Notes under the pieces: model-generated
Database searches by the model: none
Told to the model about the DNA's origin: nothing
Seen by the model: the letters and a program-made list of their open reading frames with translations, nothing else
Origin: Methylomagnum ishizawai
GTDB lineage: Bacteria > Pseudomonadota > Gammaproteobacteria > Methylococcales > Methylococcaceae
Direction: 5' to 3'
Assembly (NCBI RefSeq): GCF_019670005.1
Contig: NZ_AP019783.1
Coordinates: 1,012,501 to 1,076,500 of the forward strand
DNA length: 64,000 nucleotides
Made by a program: the position numbers and the translations under genes
In this document: positions 49,266-58,602 of the stretch, in pieces
Layout of the letters: each line of letters starts with the position of its first letter
Numbering within the stretch: position 1 is the first letter of the stretch

Positions 49266-49777
49266 TGACCGGCAAAGTGTTGTATCCATTGATCGCGGTC
49301 GCCGCCTTGCTGGCCGGTATCGCCACCCAACACTGGCTGGCGTCCCCCACGGAACCCATCCTCGAACCGCCGCTGCACGATCTCGCGGGCACGCCGCACG
49401 CCTTGGCCGAATGGCGCGGCAAGGTGGTGGTCCTCAACTTCTGGGCCACTTGGTGCCCGCCATGCCGGGAGGAAATGCCGGAGTTCTCGCGCTTGCAGCA
49501 GGAACTCGGCCCGCAAGGCTTGCAATTCGTCGGGGCCGCCATCGACGACCCGGAAGAGGTCCGTAATTTCCTCAAGGACAACCCCGTCGATTATCCCATC
49601 CTGCTCGGCGACGAGCGCGTGCCGCATTGGGCCGACCAACTCGGCAACCACCTGTCGGTGTTGCCGTTCTCGGTGGTGTTCGACCGCGCGGGGACGCCGG
49701 TCGCCATCCATACCGGCGGCTTCGAGCGCCAGCAAGTCATCGATCTCGTCCGGCCCTGGCTGGAAACCCGGCCCTGA
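49265..49777 (+). CDS. TlpA-like thiol:disulfide oxidoreductase
   Basis: 170 residues. N-terminal signal/anchor ([20 protein letters not shown]), then a thioredoxin fold with active site [14 protein letters not shown]. Likely a periplasmic reductant, for example in cytochrome c or copper-centre maturation, receiving electrons from DsbD. The start shares a base with the dsbD stop (TGATG), so the two are coupled. Confidence 0.92.
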   Translation: MTGKVLYPLIAVAALLAGIATQHWLASPTEPILEPPLHDLAGTPHALAEWRGKVVVLNFWATWCPPCREEMPEFSRLQQELGPQGLQFVGAAIDDPEEVRNFLKDNPVDYPILLGDERVPHWADQLGNHLSVLPFSVVFDRAGTPVAIHTGGFERQQVIDLVRPWLETRP

Positions 49778-49917
49778 GTTCCGCGCCGAAATCCTGGGTT
49801 ATTTGCACCAACTGCCGCGATCATCGCGGAAAATCCGGCTTCATGGACAAGATTTGCCGGTTTCGGCAAAATACCCGCGCTTTTTCCCTTACAATGCCTT
49901 TAACCGGAGGTTTTCCC

Positions 49918-50364
49918 GTGGCGAGCATCTTGGTCCTGAACGGCCCGAACCTGAACATGCTGGGGGTCCGCGAACCCGAGGTCTATGGTCGGCAAACCTT
50001 GCAGGACATCGTGGATCGGCTCGCCAGGATGGCGGAAACCCGCGGCCACCAACTGGACGCCTTCCAGAGCAACGCCGAGCATGAATTGATCGAACGCATC
50101 CACCGCGCCTACCATGAAAAGGTGGATTTCATCCTCGTCAATCCCGCCGCCTATACCCATACCAGCATCGCCCTGCGCGATGCCTTCCAGGCCACCCGCA
50201 TCCCGTTCATCGAGGTCCACCTCTCCAACATCCATGCGCGTGAGCCGTTCCGCCATCATTCCTATCTGTCCGATATCGCCCAGGGCGTGATTTGTGGGCT
50301 GGGCGCTTCCGGTTATGGCTTGGCCCTCGAGGCCGCCTTTCAAACCCTAGAGCAAGGTCGATAA
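49918..50364 (+). CDS. aroQ: 3-dehydroquinate dehydratase, type II
   Basis: 148 residues from GTG 49918, chosen because GGAGG lies seven bases before it and the family start is [15 protein letters not shown]. Shikimate-pathway dehydratase forming a dodecamer. Catalytic features: the tyrosine loop [25 protein letters not shown], and [18 protein letters not shown] with the catalytic His. Adjacent to accB as in many gammaproteobacteria. Confidence 0.96.
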   Translation: MASILVLNGPNLNMLGVREPEVYGRQTLQDIVDRLARMAETRGHQLDAFQSNAEHELIERIHRAYHEKVDFILVNPAAYTHTSIALRDAFQATRIPFIEVHLSNIHAREPFRHHSYLSDIAQGVICGLGASGYGLALEAAFQTLEQGR

Positions 50365-50368
50365 CACC

Positions 50369-50842
50369 ATGGATATTAGAAAAATAAAAAAGCTGATCGA
50401 AATGATCGGCGAGTCCGATATTGCGGAAATCGAAATCCGCGAGGGAGAGGAATCGGTCCGTATCAGTCGGCAAGGCTCCCAAGCGGTCGCCGGGCCGCAA
50501 TACATCCCGATGATGCAGCCGGGGATGCAGCCCATCGCCTATCAGCCATCGCCAGCGCCGGCCGCCACCCCGGAAGCCCCGGCGGCGGGCGAGGGCGACC
50601 GCATCACCGGGCACGTCGTCCGCTCGCCCATGGTCGGCACCTTCTATCGTTCGTCGGCTCCAGGGGCCAAGGCTTTCGTCGAGGTCGGCCAGCGGGTCGA
50701 GGCCGGGGAAACCCTGTGCATCATCGAGGCGATGAAAATCCTCAACCAGATCGAGGCCGACAAGTCCGGCACCGTGGCCAAGGTCATGGTGGAGAACGCC
50801 CAGCCCGTGGAATATAACCAGCCGCTGTTCGTCATCGAATAA
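50369..50842 (+). CDS. accB: biotin carboxyl carrier protein of acetyl-CoA carboxylase
   Basis: 157 residues. N-terminal helical part ([23 protein letters not shown]), a Pro/Ala linker (about 50-75), then the biotinyl domain with the biotinylation lysine in [13 protein letters not shown]. Carries CO2 between AccC and AccAD in fatty-acid synthesis. Four bases after aroQ. Confidence 0.97.
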   Translation: MDIRKIKKLIEMIGESDIAEIEIREGEESVRISRQGSQAVAGPQYIPMMQPGMQPIAYQPSPAPAATPEAPAAGEGDRITGHVVRSPMVGTFYRSSAPGAKAFVEVGQRVEAGETLCIIEAMKILNQIEADKSGTVAKVMVENAQPVEYNQPLFVIE

Positions 50843-50868
50843 GCCGCCCCCACCCCAAGGTTATCTCC

Positions 50869-52215
50869 ATGCTCGGTAAAATCCTCATCGCCAACCGGGG
50901 CGAGATCGCCCTACGCATCCTCAGGGCTTGCCGCGAACTCGGCATCAAGGCCGTGGCCGTGCATTCCGAGGCCGACCGCGACCTCAAGCATGTGCGCCTG
51001 GCCGACGAATCGGTGTGCATCGGCCCCGCGTCCTCGAAGGAAAGCTATCTCAACGTGCCCGCCATCATCAGCGCCGCCGAGGTGACGGATTCGGTCGCCA
51101 TCCATCCCGGCTACGGCTTCCTGTCGGAAAACGCCGATTTCGCCGAGAAGGTGATCCAGAGCGGCTTCATCTTCATCGGTCCCCGGCCCGACACCATCCG
51201 TATGATGGGCGACAAGGTCGCCGCCATCGCCGCCATGAAGAAGGCCGGCATCCCCTGCATCCCCGGTTCCGACGGTCCCCTGGGCGACGACCACGAGACC
51301 AATATCAAGATCGCCCGCCGCATCGGCCTCCCGGTCATCATCAAGGCGGCGGGCGGTGGCGGTGGCCGCGGGATGCGGGTGGTGCATAGCGAGGCCAACC
51401 TCCACAGCGCCATCAACCTGACCCGTGGCGAAGCCGCCGCCGCCTTCGGCAACGATATGGTCTACATGGAGAAGTTCCTGGAGAACCCGCGCCATATCGA
51501 ATTCCAGGTCATCGCCGACAGCCATGGCAACGTGGTGCATCTGGGCGAGCGCGATTGCTCCACCCAGCGCCGCCATCAAAAGGTGATCGAGGAAGCGCCC
51601 GCGCCCGGCATCGACGAGTCCAAGCGCCAAGCGATGGGAATGCGCTGCGTCAAGGCCTGCCAGGAAATCGGTTATCTCGGCGCGGGGACTTTCGAGTTCC
51701 TCTATCAGGATGGCGAGTTCTATTTCATCGAGATGAACACCCGCGTCCAGGTCGAGCATCCCGTCACCGAGATGGTCACGGGCTTCGATATCGTGAAGGA
51801 GCAATTGCGGATCGCGGCGGGCGAAAAGCTTTCCATCCGCCAGGAGGATGTGGTCCTGCGCGGCCATGCCATCGAATGCCGCCTCAACGCCGAGGACCCC
51901 AAGAGCTTCATGCCCAGCCCCGGCTTGATCGAGCAATTCCACATGCCCGGCGGCCCCGGCATCCGGGTCGAAACCCATATCTACAATGGCTACAAGGTGC
52001 CGCCATATTACGATTCGATGATCGGCAAGCTCATCGCCCACGGCGAGGACCGCGCCAGCGCCATCGCGAGGATGCGGACCGCGCTGGCCGAGATGGTCAT
52101 CGGCGGCATCCGCTGCAATATCCCCTTGCTGCTGGATATCATCAACGACGCGGCGTTCGAGGCGGGTGGGCAGAACATCCATTACCTGGAGCAGAAACTG
52201 GGGCTGAAGCACTGA
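50869..52215 (+). CDS. accC: biotin carboxylase of acetyl-CoA carboxylase
   Basis: 448 residues. ATP-grasp enzyme with [14 protein letters not shown] glycine loop, [19 protein letters not shown] active-site segment and the N-terminal [17 protein letters not shown]. Carboxylates AccB biotin with bicarbonate. 26 bases after accB; its stop overlaps the prmA start. Confidence 0.98.
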   Translation: MLGKILIANRGEIALRILRACRELGIKAVAVHSEADRDLKHVRLADESVCIGPASSKESYLNVPAIISAAEVTDSVAIHPGYGFLSENADFAEKVIQSGFIFIGPRPDTIRMMGDKVAAIAAMKKAGIPCIPGSDGPLGDDHETNIKIARRIGLPVIIKAAGGGGGRGMRVVHSEANLHSAINLTRGEAAAAFGNDMVYMEKFLENPRHIEFQVIADSHGNVVHLGERDCSTQRRHQKVIEEAPAPGIDESKRQAMGMRCVKACQEIGYLGAGTFEFLYQDGEFYFIEMNTRVQVEHPVTEMVTGFDIVKEQLRIAAGEKLSIRQEDVVLRGHAIECRLNAEDPKSFMPSPGLIEQFHMPGGPGIRVETHIYNGYKVPPYYDSMIGKLIAHGEDRASAIARMRTALAEMVIGGIRCNIPLLLDIINDAAFEAGGQNIHYLEQKLGLKH

Positions 52216-53093
52216 TGTGGCAGCAATTCGCCGTCGTCGTCGACGAAGCCGGGGCCGAGCCGCTGTCGGACCTGTTCATGGACCTCGGGGCGGTGTCGGT
52301 CGGTTTCGAGGACGCGGGCGACCAGCCCTTGTTCGAGCCGAAGCCGGGCGAGACGCCGCTGTGGAATCGTACCCAGGTGGTGGCCTTGTTCGAGGAGGGC
52401 GCGGACGAAGCGGCGGTCCGCGCCGCCGTGGAAGCCCGCTTCGGCGGCGCGTTGCGCGAGTGGAAAGCCTCCGTCCTGGAAGACCAGGTGTGGGAGCGGG
52501 CGTGGTTGGAGCATTTCAAGCCCATGTCCTTTGGTAAGCGGCTGTGGATTTGTCCCACCAGCTACGAGCCGCCCGCGCCCGAGGCGGTCAATGTCTGGCT
52601 CGACCCCGGCCTCGCCTTCGGCACCGGCACCCATCCCACCACCGCGCTGTGCCTGGAATGGCTGGACGGCCAGGAGGTGGCCGGAAAGACCGTGCTGGAT
52701 TACGGTTGCGGCTCCGGGATACTCGCCATCGCCGCCTTGAAACTGGGCGCGGTCCTGGCCCATGGCGTCGATATCGATCCCCAAGCCCTCACCGCCAGCG
52801 CCGACAATGCCCGCAAAAATAGCGTGGAAGCCGGGCTGGAACTCTATCTGCCCAAGGCGCTGCCCGCGCTGGAAGCCGATATCGTGCTGGCGAATATCCT
52901 GGCCGGTCCCCTGGTCGAATTGGCCGACGCCATCCTGGCGCCTTTGCGGCCCGGCGGCGGCCTGGCCTTGTCGGGCATCCTCGCCACCCAGGCCGACACG
53001 GTACGCGCCGCCTACGCCGACCGGGTCGAATTCGCGCCGACGCTGGTGCGGGAGGATTGGGCCTTGCTGTCCGGCGTCAAGCGGGCCGGGTGA
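52215..53093 (+). CDS. prmA: ribosomal protein L11 methyltransferase
   Basis: 292 residues. An N-terminal L11-recognition domain and a C-terminal SAM domain with DPGLAFGTGTHPTT and VLDYGCGSGILAIAALKLGA. Trimethylates L11 lysines. The start overlaps the accC stop (TGATG), and its own stop overlaps the next gene the same way. Confidence 0.97.
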   Translation: MWQQFAVVVDEAGAEPLSDLFMDLGAVSVGFEDAGDQPLFEPKPGETPLWNRTQVVALFEEGADEAAVRAAVEARFGGALREWKASVLEDQVWERAWLEHFKPMSFGKRLWICPTSYEPPAPEAVNVWLDPGLAFGTGTHPTTALCLEWLDGQEVAGKTVLDYGCGSGILAIAALKLGAVLAHGVDIDPQALTASADNARKNSVEAGLELYLPKALPALEADIVLANILAGPLVELADAILAPLRPGGGLALSGILATQADTVRAAYADRVEFAPTLVREDWALLSGVKRAG

Positions 53094-53866
53094 TGACGAA
53101 GCGGTTCCGGTGCCCGGCCTGCCAAACCGAGTACCGCATCGGAACCCAGGAATTACGCGCCAGCCAAGGGGAAATCCTCTGCAAGCATTGCCATACCGCC
53201 TTCAACGCCTGGCCCCGTGCGTCGGCGCGGAACCAACTCGCGGGACCGGACCGGAACCCGACCGCCGCGCCGCCCCGCTTCGGGCACGGGCGTTTGGAAG
53301 AACTGGACGAGGCCCAGGCCTTTGGGAAAATCGACATGCCCGCCACCACTGACCGCATCGGGCGTAAGCCCCGCCCCAAATCCACCGGTTTCCCCGAACT
53401 GCCCGAACCGCTGCGCTGGGGAGCCGCCGCCTTGGGCCTATTGGCGCTGTTGGGCGTGCAGGTGTTTGGCTTCGAGGGCAAGCGTCTGGCCCAGAACAGC
53501 TATGCCCGGCCCGTGCTGGATAGCCTGTGCGCGACTTTCGGCTGCGAACTCGCGCCGTTCAAGGACACCGCCCATATCGCCACCCTGGACCGCGCTTTGA
53601 GCGCCAACCGGGACAGCAAGGAAATCCTCGATTTCCACATGGTGTTCGCCAACCAAGCGACCTTGCCGCAGGATTTCCCCGATGTCCGGCTGGTGCTGAA
53701 CGCGCTGGACGGGCATCCGCTGGCCGAGCGGGTGTTCGCGCCGATGGATTACCTCCCGGACTGGCAGGAAGGCGCGGAGATGCCGGTCGGCAAGTCCTAC
53801 GAAATCCGCCTGACCCTCGCCAAGCCCAGCCGGGAGGTGGGCGGCTTCACCATCGAATTCCGGTAA
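53093..53866 (+). CDS. zinc-ribbon and DUF3426 membrane protein
   Basis: 257 residues. N-terminal MJ0042-type zinc ribbon with RCPACQTEY and CKHCHTAF (CxxC pairs), a polar linker, one transmembrane helix (LRWGAAALGLLALLGVQVF, about 123-142), and a periplasmic DUF3426 domain (about 165-255). Commonly follows prmA in gammaproteobacteria. Its start overlaps the prmA stop. Function unknown. Confidence 0.9.
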   Translation: MTKRFRCPACQTEYRIGTQELRASQGEILCKHCHTAFNAWPRASARNQLAGPDRNPTAAPPRFGHGRLEELDEAQAFGKIDMPATTDRIGRKPRPKSTGFPELPEPLRWGAAALGLLALLGVQVFGFEGKRLAQNSYARPVLDSLCATFGCELAPFKDTAHIATLDRALSANRDSKEILDFHMVFANQATLPQDFPDVRLVLNALDGHPLAERVFAPMDYLPDWQEGAEMPVGKSYEIRLTLAKPSREVGGFTIEFR

Positions 53867-53878
53867 TTCCGCGCCCGG

Positions 53879-54520
53879 TCACTCTATATCCACGCCCACA
53901 TAGGGATTGTGGCGCATCTCCTCGCCGAAGGTGGATACGGGACCGTGGCCGGGAATGAACACCACGTCCCCGCCCAAGGGAAACAGCCGCTCGCGGATGG
54001 ATTTCAACAAGGTGGCGTGGTCGCCCTGCGGGAAATCGGTGCGGCCTATCGAACCCTGGAACAGCACATCCCCCACCACCGCCAGCCGTTCGCCCCGGTG
54101 GAAGAACACCACATGCCCCGGCGTGTGCCCCGGACAATGCAGCACCTCCAGGGTTTCCCCGCCGAATTCCACCGTGTCGCCCTGGTCCAGCCAGCGGTCG
54201 GGCACGAAGCCCTTGACCTTGGGAAAGCCGAACATCTGGCTTTGCTGGGGCAGCAACTTGATCCAGAAATCGTCCAGCCGTTGCGGGCCTTCGACCGGGA
54301 GGCCCAGGCGCTCGGCCAGTTCCGCCGTGCCGCCGGCGTGGTCGATATGGGCGTGGGTCAGCAGGATTTTCACCAGCTTCACGCCCGCCGCGTGGGCTTC
54401 CTCCAAAATCAGGTCCAAATCCCCGCCCGGATCGATCACCACGCCTTGCAGCGTGCGCTCGCACCAGAGCAGGGTGCAGTTTTGCTGGAACGCGGTGACG
54501 GGGACGATGAGGGCTTTCAT
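53879..54520 (-). CDS. MBL-fold hydrolase (glyoxalase II-like, YcbL type)
   Basis: 213 residues from ATG 54520. Metal-binding motif THAHIDHAG (HxHxDH), a third His in CPGHTPGHVVF, and Asp/His in GDVLFQGSIGRTDFPQG and FIPGHGPVS. Short glyoxalase-like hydrolases of this class lack the C-terminal lid of GloB; the substrate is not settled. Convergent with the DUF3426 gene with only 12 bases between. Confidence 0.9.
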   Translation of the reverse strand: MKALIVPVTAFQQNCTLLWCERTLQGVVIDPGGDLDLILEEAHAAGVKLVKILLTHAHIDHAGGTAELAERLGLPVEGPQRLDDFWIKLLPQQSQMFGFPKVKGFVPDRWLDQGDTVEFGGETLEVLHCPGHTPGHVVFFHRGERLAVVGDVLFQGSIGRTDFPQGDHATLLKSIRERLFPLGGDVVFIPGHGPVSTFGEEMRHNPYVGVDIE

Positions 54521-54665
54521 GGTGGCGGCTCGGCAAAAGGGGGAATGGTAGCGGATCGGGGCCGGTTTGGTCTTGCGGAGGGTGTGCGTAGAATGGGGCT
54601 TATTTCCACGGCGCGGCTGGGGAAAACCCCCGCCCACCGCCGGGCCATTCATGCGGGAGGGTGCC

Positions 54666-55070
54666 ATGGTAGACCTGAAAGAACTCTTGATCCTCAAGGA
54701 CAAGCTCATCAAGTCCAAGGACTTCAAGGAGCCTTGCGATTATTTCCTGGGCCATTTCGCCGGGCAGCCGGAGTTCATGCGGATGGGCGAGCCGGTCGAT
54801 GGCGAATTCATGCGGCCCATCGTGGTGGAACTCGGCAACGCCCTGCTCAAGCGGAGGCCCGGCGAGGTCCGGCTGATGATGACCGAAATCGCCGAGTACC
54901 ATTTCCTGCACGGTGCCTGCCTTATCGATGGCAAGCCCGCCAACCTCATGTATTTCCGGGATATCGATATGGGCATCCTGTCCCTGTTGCACGAGGACGC
55001 GCAGGGGGTGGTGATGGCGCGGTTTTCCTGCGTGTACAAGCCGCCACAGCCGCCGCGCGCCCTGCACTGA
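54666..55070 (+). CDS. conserved-looking protein of unknown function
   Basis: 134 residues from ATG 54666, preceded by GGGAGGG. No signal peptide or membrane helix. Contains KDKLIKSKDFKEPCDYFLGHF, FMRPIVVELGN and MTEIAEYHFLHGACLIDGKPANLMYFRDIDMGIL; acidic and aromatic residues are well spread, as in a folded cytoplasmic protein. I do not recognise the family. It is a single-gene unit between two opposite-strand genes. Confidence 0.7.
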   Translation: MVDLKELLILKDKLIKSKDFKEPCDYFLGHFAGQPEFMRMGEPVDGEFMRPIVVELGNALLKRRPGEVRLMMTEIAEYHFLHGACLIDGKPANLMYFRDIDMGILSLLHEDAQGVVMARFSCVYKPPQPPRALH

Positions 55071-55076
55071 GCCGTC

Positions 55077-55598
55077 TTAGCGCAGGAAGTCCGGCACCGG
55101 CCAGGGATCGCAAGGGTTGAGGCTGGCTCCCTGGGCGATCCGTTCCCGCGCCGTTTCGTCCAGCGCCTCGCCGCAAGCGTCCTCGACGCGGCGGAACTGC
55201 GCGTCCAACTGCTTCGCCTCGGCTTCCTTGCCGGTCTTGCGGTAAACCGCCGCCAACAGGTTCATGGCGCTGGCGGTCAAGGGATGTTCCGCCCCGAACA
55301 TGGCGGTGCGGGTTTCCAACAGGCGCTTGATCGCGGTTTCCGCCTCGGCGTAGCGCTGTTGCCGCAGATAGGCCAGGGTCAGCCCGTTCAGGCTGGTGTC
55401 GAAGAACAAGCCCGGTTCCAACTTTTCCCCTAGGCGCATCGCTTGTTGACAGGCCGCTTCCGCGTCCGGGTAGCGGGCTTGGTCGAGTGCTTGGTCGCAT
55501 TCGCCTTGCGACCGGGTCCAGGCGAAGATTTGCTCTTCGTCGGCCTGGGCCAGCACGGGCAACAGGAGGAGGAGCGGGGTGGCGCGGCGGATCGGCAT
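55077..55598 (-). CDS. secreted TPR-repeat protein
   Basis: 173 residues. Signal peptide MPIRRATPLLLLLPVLAQA, then tetratricopeptide repeats of the kinesin-light-chain style (FDTSLNGLTLAYLRQQRYAEAETAIKRLLE, then HPLTASAMNLLAAVYRKTGKEAEAK). Ends with an acidic helical tail and DPWPVPDFLR. Periplasmic; partner unknown. Convergent with the preceding gene with a six-base gap and in line with the oxidase operon upstream. Confidence 0.8.
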   Translation of the reverse strand: MPIRRATPLLLLLPVLAQADEEQIFAWTRSQGECDQALDQARYPDAEAACQQAMRLGEKLEPGLFFDTSLNGLTLAYLRQQRYAEAETAIKRLLETRTAMFGAEHPLTASAMNLLAAVYRKTGKEAEAKQLDAQFRRVEDACGEALDETARERIAQGASLNPCDPWPVPDFLR

Positions 55599-55651
55599 GG
55601 TTGCGGGTGGGGGGTTGGTGGGTGGGTGCGGCCTTCCCTGGCCGGTGGGTT

Positions 55652-56296
55652 TTATTCGCTGGCACCGGCGTAATAACGCGCCAGTTGCTTGATTTCCTCG
55701 TCGCTGAGTTGTTGGGTGAGCGAGCGCATCCGGCTGTAGAGGTCGTTATGGCGCTCGCCGGACTTATAGGCGAGCAGTGTTTGTTCCAGATAGGCCGCCC
55801 GCTGCGCCGCCAAGGCCGGAATATCGATCTTCTGGCCGCGCCCGTCCGCTTCGTGGCAGGCTTGGCAGGGCGGCAGGATGCGCTTGCCGTCGCCGCGCCC
55901 GACCAATTGCTCGATGTTGTCCGGGATCAGCATTTGCTTCCGCCATTCGGGGGCCGGTTCGCGGCTGTAATAGGCCGCGATATCCGCCGCGTCCTGCGCC
56001 GACAATCCCGCCACCATGCCCGCCATGACCGGGTTTTGGCGGCTGCCGTCCTGGTAGTCGCGGATTTGCTTGTAGAGATAGGTGGCGAGTTGCCCCCGCA
56101 AGGACGGGTTGGCGGCGTTGCCCGGCGTGGGCGCGTGGCAGCCCTCGCAGGTGGCGGCGAGCTGCTTGCCCTTGTTGGGGTCGGCGCGTTCCACCTGGCG
56201 CAGGGTATCGAGCGTCCAGGCGACCTGGGAGGAGGGTCCGGCCCAGGCGAGGCCGCTGAAAACCGCGCAGGCGGCGAAGAGATGGTGCGGTTTCAT
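55652..56296 (-). CDS. dihaem cytochrome c (c4-like)
   Basis: 214 residues. Signal peptide (about 1-20), then two cytochrome c domains with haem motifs CEGCH (50-54) and CQACH (144-148) and distal Met candidates after each. Soluble or loosely bound periplasmic carrier. The start shares one base with the oxidase subunit I stop, which makes it the likely electron donor to that oxidase. A Met four codons upstream is possible but lies inside the upstream gene. Confidence 0.92.
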   Translation of the reverse strand: MKPHHLFAACAVFSGLAWAGPSSQVAWTLDTLRQVERADPNKGKQLAATCEGCHAPTPGNAANPSLRGQLATYLYKQIRDYQDGSRQNPVMAGMVAGLSAQDAADIAAYYSREPAPEWRKQMLIPDNIEQLVGRGDGKRILPPCQACHEADGRGQKIDIPALAAQRAAYLEQTLLAYKSGERHNDLYSRMRSLTQQLSDEEIKQLARYYAGASE

Positions 56297-57918
56297 CAGT
56301 ACCCCCATGGGATCGAACCGAAGGTTTTGGCCAGGAAGAATTGCAGGATCGGATAGCCGAAGTTCAGCACCATCAGCCCCAGGATCGCCACGTTCCACAC
56401 CTTGAAGCCGTTCAGCAAAGGATGGACCGGGCCGTCGGCGGGCTGGTAGCCGGCGTATTCGACCTCGAAGGCTTGTTCCGCCGCCGGGCGGGCCTGGGAT
56501 TGCCACAGGATATAGGCGAACAGCAGGGCCGAGCCGGTCAAGACCAAGCCGCCGACGATCATCGCCAGTTCGTAGGGGTCCCAGGCCAGGGTCAGGAGGC
56601 TGTTATAGGCCACGCTGGAAATGCGCCGCGGCTGGCCGAGCAGCCCCAGGATATGCCAGGGCGTGGTCATCAATACCATTCCCAGGAACCAGGACCAGAG
56701 CTGGATCACCGGCAGGCTGGCGGAACACAGGGGCTTGCCGGTCAGCCGCGGCCAGATGTAATAGCCGACCGCCATGTACAGGATGACCGTGGTGCCGGCG
56801 AAGATCAGATGGAAATGGCCCGACACCCAGGCGGTGTTGTGGACCATGGCGTTCATGGCGTAGCTGGCGTTGACGATGCCGCCGAAGCCGCCCGCGATCA
56901 ACATCAAAAAGGCCAGGATCGCCGCCAGCACCAGGGGCTCCCGCCACGGCAGGGCGCCGATCCAGCCGAACAGTCCGCTACCGCCACGCCTGCGCCCGGC
57001 GATTTCCATGGAGGCGATCACGGTGAAGCCGGTCAGCAAGGTGGGCAGGGCCACCAGGAAGGTGCCGACCCCGTGCATGAGCTTGAAGCCCGAGCCTTGC
57101 TCCGGGTCCATGTACAGATGGTGGAAGCCGATGGGCAGGCCGAACACCACCAGCATCAGGAAGGCGGCGCGGCCCAGGTCGTGGCTGAACAACTCCCCGC
57201 CCGCCGCCTTGGGCACGAAGGTATAGAGGGCGATATAGGCCGGGATCAGCCAGAAATACACGATGGGATGCAAGGTCCAGGAAAACAGGGTGCGGGCCAG
57301 CCCCACATCCACCGTCTCCACCCAACCCAAGGTCCAGGGGATCAACTGGAACAATACTTCCAGCGCCACGCCCGCGCTGGTCCATAGCCAGAGGATGGCG
57401 TTGGCCGTGGTGGCGAACATGGGCAGGGGCACGGTTTCATCCGGGTGGGCGGCTTTCCATTGGCTGTGCATGACGATCATCACCACGCACCACAGCCAGG
57501 ACCCCACCACCAGCAAGGTCGCGCCCAGATAGAACAGCACGCTGGCCTGCAAGGGCGGATAGAAGGTGTACAACACCGAAGCGTTGCCGGTCAGCAAGGG
57601 CAGGGCGGCCAGCGCCACGCCGAACGCGGCAATCCCGAACCCGGCCCAGGCCAGCTTGGGATTCCACAAGGGCGTTTTCAGGCTGGACACCGCCACCACA
57701 TAGCCGAAGCCCATGATGAAGAACGTGGTCAGCACGAAGGCCATCAACACGCCATGGGTGCTGACCGAGGCGAAATAGACGCCGGGCGACTGGATGGCCG
57801 GGACCAGGCCGCTGCGTTCCAGCACTTGGTAAAGGCCCAGCACGCAGGCCAGGGCGAACGCCCCGAACGCCACCCAGAAATGGCACAGGGCGAGGAATCT
57901 GGTCGGTTTGTCGATCAT
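56296..57918 (-). CDS. ba3-type cytochrome c oxidase subunit I
   Basis: 540-residue membrane protein with about 13-14 helices. Haem-copper ligands are visible: His55 (STHGVL), His217 and Tyr221 (HPIVYFW, the cross-linked pair), His266 and His267 (GFHHLYM), and His368 and His370 (SGHFHL). Sequence style is that of the type B (ba3) class rather than aa3 or cbb3. Reduces O2 to water with proton pumping. Four bases after subunit II. Confidence 0.95.
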   Translation of the reverse strand: MIDKPTRFLALCHFWVAFGAFALACVLGLYQVLERSGLVPAIQSPGVYFASVSTHGVLMAFVLTTFFIMGFGYVVAVSSLKTPLWNPKLAWAGFGIAAFGVALAALPLLTGNASVLYTFYPPLQASVLFYLGATLLVVGSWLWCVVMIVMHSQWKAAHPDETVPLPMFATTANAILWLWTSAGVALEVLFQLIPWTLGWVETVDVGLARTLFSWTLHPIVYFWLIPAYIALYTFVPKAAGGELFSHDLGRAAFLMLVVFGLPIGFHHLYMDPEQGSGFKLMHGVGTFLVALPTLLTGFTVIASMEIAGRRRGGSGLFGWIGALPWREPLVLAAILAFLMLIAGGFGGIVNASYAMNAMVHNTAWVSGHFHLIFAGTTVILYMAVGYYIWPRLTGKPLCSASLPVIQLWSWFLGMVLMTTPWHILGLLGQPRRISSVAYNSLLTLAWDPYELAMIVGGLVLTGSALLFAYILWQSQARPAAEQAFEVEYAGYQPADGPVHPLLNGFKVWNVAILGLMVLNFGYPILQFFLAKTFGSIPWGY

Positions 57919-57922
57919 GGAT

Positions 57923-58444
57923 TTATCTCCCGGCGGATGGATGGGCGAGGGTCCAGCTTTCCTTCGACACCACCGTCATTTTGCTCCACATATGGTCGTG
58001 GCCCATCCCGCAGAACTCGTTGCAGAGCATGGGATATTCGCCCGGCTTGGGGAAGGCCGTGGTCACGGTGGACACATAGCCGGGGACGACCATGGTGCTG
58101 AGGTTGGTCATGGGCGCGTGCATCCCGTGCAGTACGTCGGCGCTGGCGATGCGGAAGGTGATCGGCGTGCCGGCGGGGACTTGGATTTCCCGCGGGAAGA
58201 AGCCATAGCGGGCGGCGACCAGGGTGACGCGCACCGAGCCGTCGGGTTCGGTCCTGACGCCCAGTTTGTCCTCCATGAATTCGCCGTCGAGGTGCAGCCG
58301 GGCCGAATCGATGATTTCCATATGGCCGGGGGGATGGATGCCGCCGAACAGGGCGGTGAGCAGGATGGAAGCCAGGAAGATGGCGATGGCGGCGGAAGCG
58401 GCGTACAGCCATTTGCGTTCGAGTGGATGGATATGGAAGGCCAT
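57923..58444 (-). CDS. ba3-type cytochrome c oxidase subunit II
   Basis: 173 residues from ATG 58444. One N-terminal helix (about 12-34) and a cupredoxin domain with a complete CuA site: His106, Cys141, Cys145, His149 and Met152 (LCNEFCGMGHDHM). Accepts electrons from the cytochrome c. The length is short, as in ba3 enzymes. Nine bases after the small subunit. Confidence 0.95.
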   Translation of the reverse strand: MAFHIHPLERKWLYAASAAIAIFLASILLTALFGGIHPPGHMEIIDSARLHLDGEFMEDKLGVRTEPDGSVRVTLVAARYGFFPREIQVPAGTPITFRIASADVLHGMHAPMTNLSTMVVPGYVSTVTTAFPKPGEYPMLCNEFCGMGHDHMWSKMTVVSKESWTLAHPSAGR

Positions 58445-58452
58445 GGTTCCCC

Positions 58453-58602
58453 CTAATGGATGGGACCGCGGGGCAGGAACACCCCGAAGTACAGGAACAA
58501 CCAAGCGGCCACCATGGCGGCGGCGACCAGGCACAACAGCGCCCAGGTGCCGGTCGGCGCGGATTCCGGGGTTTCCCCGGTCGGGTCTTGCTCGTCGGAC
58601 AT
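58453..58602 (-). CDS. ba3 oxidase small single-helix subunit (subunit IIa-like)
   Basis: 49 residues, below usual gene-finding cutoffs. A polar N-terminus (MSDEQDPTGETPESAPTG) and one membrane helix (WALLCLVAAAMVAAWLFLYFG), ending VFLPRGPIH. GAGGGG seven bases before ATG 58602 and the nine-base distance to subunit II support expression in this operon. ba3 oxidases elsewhere have a comparable one-helix subunit; assignment is by position and topology. Confidence 0.8.
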   Translation of the reverse strand: MSDEQDPTGETPESAPTGTWALLCLVAAAMVAAWLFLYFGVFLPRGPIH

